Below, one piece after another: positions 6,119 to 7,607 of a stretch of DNA of 7,607 bases. The number at the start of each line of letters is the position of its first letter. Within the stretch, counting starts at the first letter, position 1. The DNA is taken from assembly GCA_001795245.1 (NCBI GenBank), contig MGOD01000092.1:65748-73354 (forward strand), written 5' to 3'. The stretch is from Chloroflexi bacterium RBG_16_70_13 (GTDB lineage Bacteria; Chloroflexota; Limnocylindria; Limnocylindrales; CSP1-4). A model generated the notes under the pieces. That model did no database searches. It saw only the letters and a list, made by a program, of their open reading frames with translations, and was not told the origin of the DNA. The translations under genes were made by a program, and so were the position numbers.

Positions 6119-6808
6119 GTGGTCCTCCAGGCTCGCTACGCCGATGTCCCGGTCGAGGAGAAGGCGCGCCTGTTCGGCCAGGTCCAGGCCGATGCCCGGT
6201 TCGAGAGCTACCTCTACGGCTGCTACGAGTGCGGTATCTGCGTGGCCGCCTGCCCGTCGGCCCGGTTCTACGACTTCTCGCCCCGCAAGATCGCCCAGGC
6301 CGCCTCCCGCCAGGACCTGCCGATGTTCTACGAGCAGCTCAACGACGACATCTGGAACTGCTCGCAGTGCTTCTCGTGCACCCGCTGCCCGCGCGGCAAC
6401 AACCCGGGCGGCCTCATCACGATCATGCGCGAGGTCGCGATCAACAACGGCCTGACCTCGGCCAAGAACGCCCTCGAGGGCTACGGCCGGGTCGTCTACA
6501 AGATCATGTCGACAGGGACCCAGGTCTCGCCGGACATGCTCCAGCCGAATGCCTTCCCGGACTGGGGGCCCCACGTCCAGGAGATCTCGGACAACCTCGG
6601 CCTGTGGCGTCGGGCCCTGCCGCCGGACACGATGCATACCACCGCGACGGCCTGGGAGGTCGACGACAAGACCCTGACCGAGCTCTACCTGATCTGGCAC
6701 ATGACCGGGGTGCTGGACATGATCAAGAGCGTCGACGCCGGGCTCCACATGATCCTCAACGACGTCATGGAAGAGCTGCTCGAAGAAGCCGGCTTCGAGG
6801 CCGGCTAG
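6119..6808 (+). CDS. hdrC: HdrC-like iron-sulfur subunit of an sHdr-type complex
   Basis: This is a 229-residue soluble electron-transfer protein resembling heterodisulfide reductase subunit C. The first [4Fe-4S] motif is CYECGICVAACP (Cys35/38/41/45), followed by the HdrC-like FYDFSPRKIAQAA stretch. The second is WNCSQCFSCTRCPRGNNP, with Cys81/84/87/90 spaced C-x2-C-x2-C-x2-C-P, one residue shorter than the usual C-x2-C-x2-C-x3-C-P. The C-terminal half is helical and has no further cysteines. HdrC normally relays electrons between HdrB and the flavoprotein HdrA. The start is GTG at 6119: an in-frame stop at 6113 rules out anything much earlier, and there is no other start codon nearby. The ribosome binding site is weak and the upstream stop is only 14 bases away, so translational coupling is likely. 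Followed directly by hdrB as in known hdr clusters. Confidence 0.9.
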   Translation: MVLQARYADVPVEEKARLFGQVQADARFESYLYGCYECGICVAACPSARFYDFSPRKIAQAASRQDLPMFYEQLNDDIWNCSQCFSCTRCPRGNNPGGLITIMREVAINNGLTSAKNALEGYGRVVYKIMSTGTQVSPDMLQPNAFPDWGPHVQEISDNLGLWRRALPPDTMHTTATAWEVDDKTLTELYLIWHMTGVLDMIKSVDAGLHMILNDVMEELLEEAGFEAG

Positions 6809-6812
6809 GAGG
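6807..6812 (+). promoter_or_regulatory. Ribosome binding site of hdrB overlapping the hdrC stop
   Basis: AGGAGG begins inside the TAG stop of hdrC and stands 9 bases before the ATG at 6822. It is the strongest Shine-Dalgarno sequence in the window and fixes the hdrB start. Confidence 0.8.
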
Positions 6813-6821
6813 TCCCCAGGC

Positions 6822-7607
6822 ATGCCGATCCCCCTGACCGTCCTCGAGACCCGGCGCGAGGCCCGCGACGATCGCGGCCCCACGGCGCCGCCGACCGAGG
6901 ACGTCCGCGAGAAGGTCTTCGAGCTCGAGGCCGCCGGGGAATGGCTCGTGCAGCGGGTCCCCGAACCGTGGATCGGGGTGACCACGAAGTACGGCCGGAT
7001 CAAGAAGATCCCGGTCGCCCGGACCTGGCACCACAAGTCGTGCGGCCAGTGCGGCCACATCCCGGGCTACTCGACCTCGATCTTCTGGCTCATCCGGAAG
7101 CTCGGCCTGGACTACAACGACCCCCGCGACCAGACCTCGTGCACGGCCTGGAACTACTACGCCTCGGCGACCTCCAACCAGGGTGCCCAGGCCGCGGTCG
7201 CGATGCGCAACTTCGGGGCGGCCTACGAGTCCGGCTACTTTCCGATGATCCACTGCGGGACGTCGTATGGGCACTACAAGGAGGTCCGCGAGGAGCTCGT
7301 CCACTCGGCTGAGCTGCGCGACGAGGTCCGCCGGATCTGCGACAAGCTGGGCAAGCCATTCGTCATGCCCGAGGAGATCGTCCACTACTCCGAGTGGGTG
7401 TACGCGATGCGCGACGAGTTCGCCAAGCGCCGCATCCTGGACCTCTCGGGCATCGACGTCACCGTCCACCCGGCCTGCCATTACCACAAGCTCGTCGTGG
7501 AGGACGCGATTTACGACCCCGACGTCTACGGTGGCCAGCGGACCGCGGTCGTGTCGGCGGTCGTGACCGCCCTCGGGGCCAACGTCAAGGATTACAGCAC
7601 CTGGTTC
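6822..7607 (+). CDS. hdrB: HdrB-like subunit (CCG domain protein), truncated at the right edge
   Basis: An open frame of 262 codons runs from ATG 6822 off the right edge. It resembles heterodisulfide reductase subunit B, which holds non-cubane [4Fe-4S] clusters in CCG domains at the disulfide-reducing or sulfur-oxidising site. A first, degenerate CCG motif is visible: SCGQCGHIPGYSTS (Cys74, Cys77), TSCTAW (Cys107, where HdrB has Cys-Cys) and HCGTSYGHY (Cys145, with Ser148 where the CxxC second Cys would be). A second motif opens at HPACHYHKL (Cys219); its Cys-Cys and CxxC parts should follow just beyond the edge after VKDYSTWF. About 65 residues precede the first motif, whereas classical HdrB starts almost at once with its first Cys. 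It sits 13 bases after hdrC. HdrB-like identity is well supported; whether it corresponds to sHdrB1 or sHdrB2, or to a separate branch, cannot be decided here. Confidence 0.85.
   Translation, partial: MPIPLTVLETRREARDDRGPTAPPTEDVREKVFELEAAGEWLVQRVPEPWIGVTTKYGRIKKIPVARTWHHKSCGQCGHIPGYSTSIFWLIRKLGLDYNDPRDQTSCTAWNYYASATSNQGAQAAVAMRNFGAAYESGYFPMIHCGTSYGHYKEVREELVHSAELRDEVRRICDKLGKPFVMPEEIVHYSEWVYAMRDEFAKRRILDLSGIDVTVHPACHYHKLVVEDAIYDPDVYGGQRTAVVSAVVTALGANVKDYSTWF

Overview
This is a very GC-rich, gene-dense window with short intergenic gaps, mostly GC-ending codons and purine-rich ribosome binding sites. Gene content points to a bacterium that oxidises reduced sulfur compounds in the cytoplasm. 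A high-GC Chloroflexota or Actinomycetota lineage would fit, but that is a guess from base composition and gene style; there is no rRNA or marker gene here.

The window is a divergent locus around a short intergenic region at about 5308-5454. Leftward (minus strand) lie, in order of transcription: (i) a fused iron-sulfur/membrane-anchor protein, with four [4Fe-4S] motifs of the DmsB/PsrB/SoeB type followed by an eight-helix NrfD-type domain; (ii) a 1000-residue molybdopterin oxidoreductase with an N-terminal [4Fe-4S] motif, a probable Cys metal ligand and no export signal; (iii) an ArsR/SmtB-family repressor whose start overlaps the end of the molybdoenzyme gene; (iv) the start of a membrane protein that runs off the left edge. 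Rightward (plus strand) lie tusA, a dsrE-like gene, an hdrC-like gene and an hdrB-like gene that runs off the right edge. The rightward order tusA-dsrE-hdrC-hdrB matches the start of the sulfur-oxidising heterodisulfide-reductase-like (sHdr) clusters known from Acidithiobacillus and other sulfur oxidisers.

The working model (inference) is that TusA and the DsrE-like protein carry sulfane sulfur as persulfide to an sHdr complex. That complex would oxidise it to sulfite. The divergent molybdoenzyme with its quinone-reducing anchor, resembling the cytoplasmic sulfite dehydrogenase SoeABC, would then oxidise sulfite to sulfate. The ArsR protein would set expression of both arms, probably through palindromes that flank the divergent promoters. 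HdrA, a second HdrC/HdrB pair and lipoate-binding protein genes, expected for a full sHdr cluster, would lie beyond the right edge and cannot be seen.

The most unusual points are the single-chain SoeB-SoeC-like fusion, an HdrB-like protein with a long N-terminal extension and a degenerate first cysteine motif, a shortened second cluster motif in the HdrC-like protein, an ArsR protein with a Cys-x3-Cys pair in its last helix but no SqrR-type first cysteine, and overlapping back-to-back promoters with matching CGAT/ATCG palindromes.
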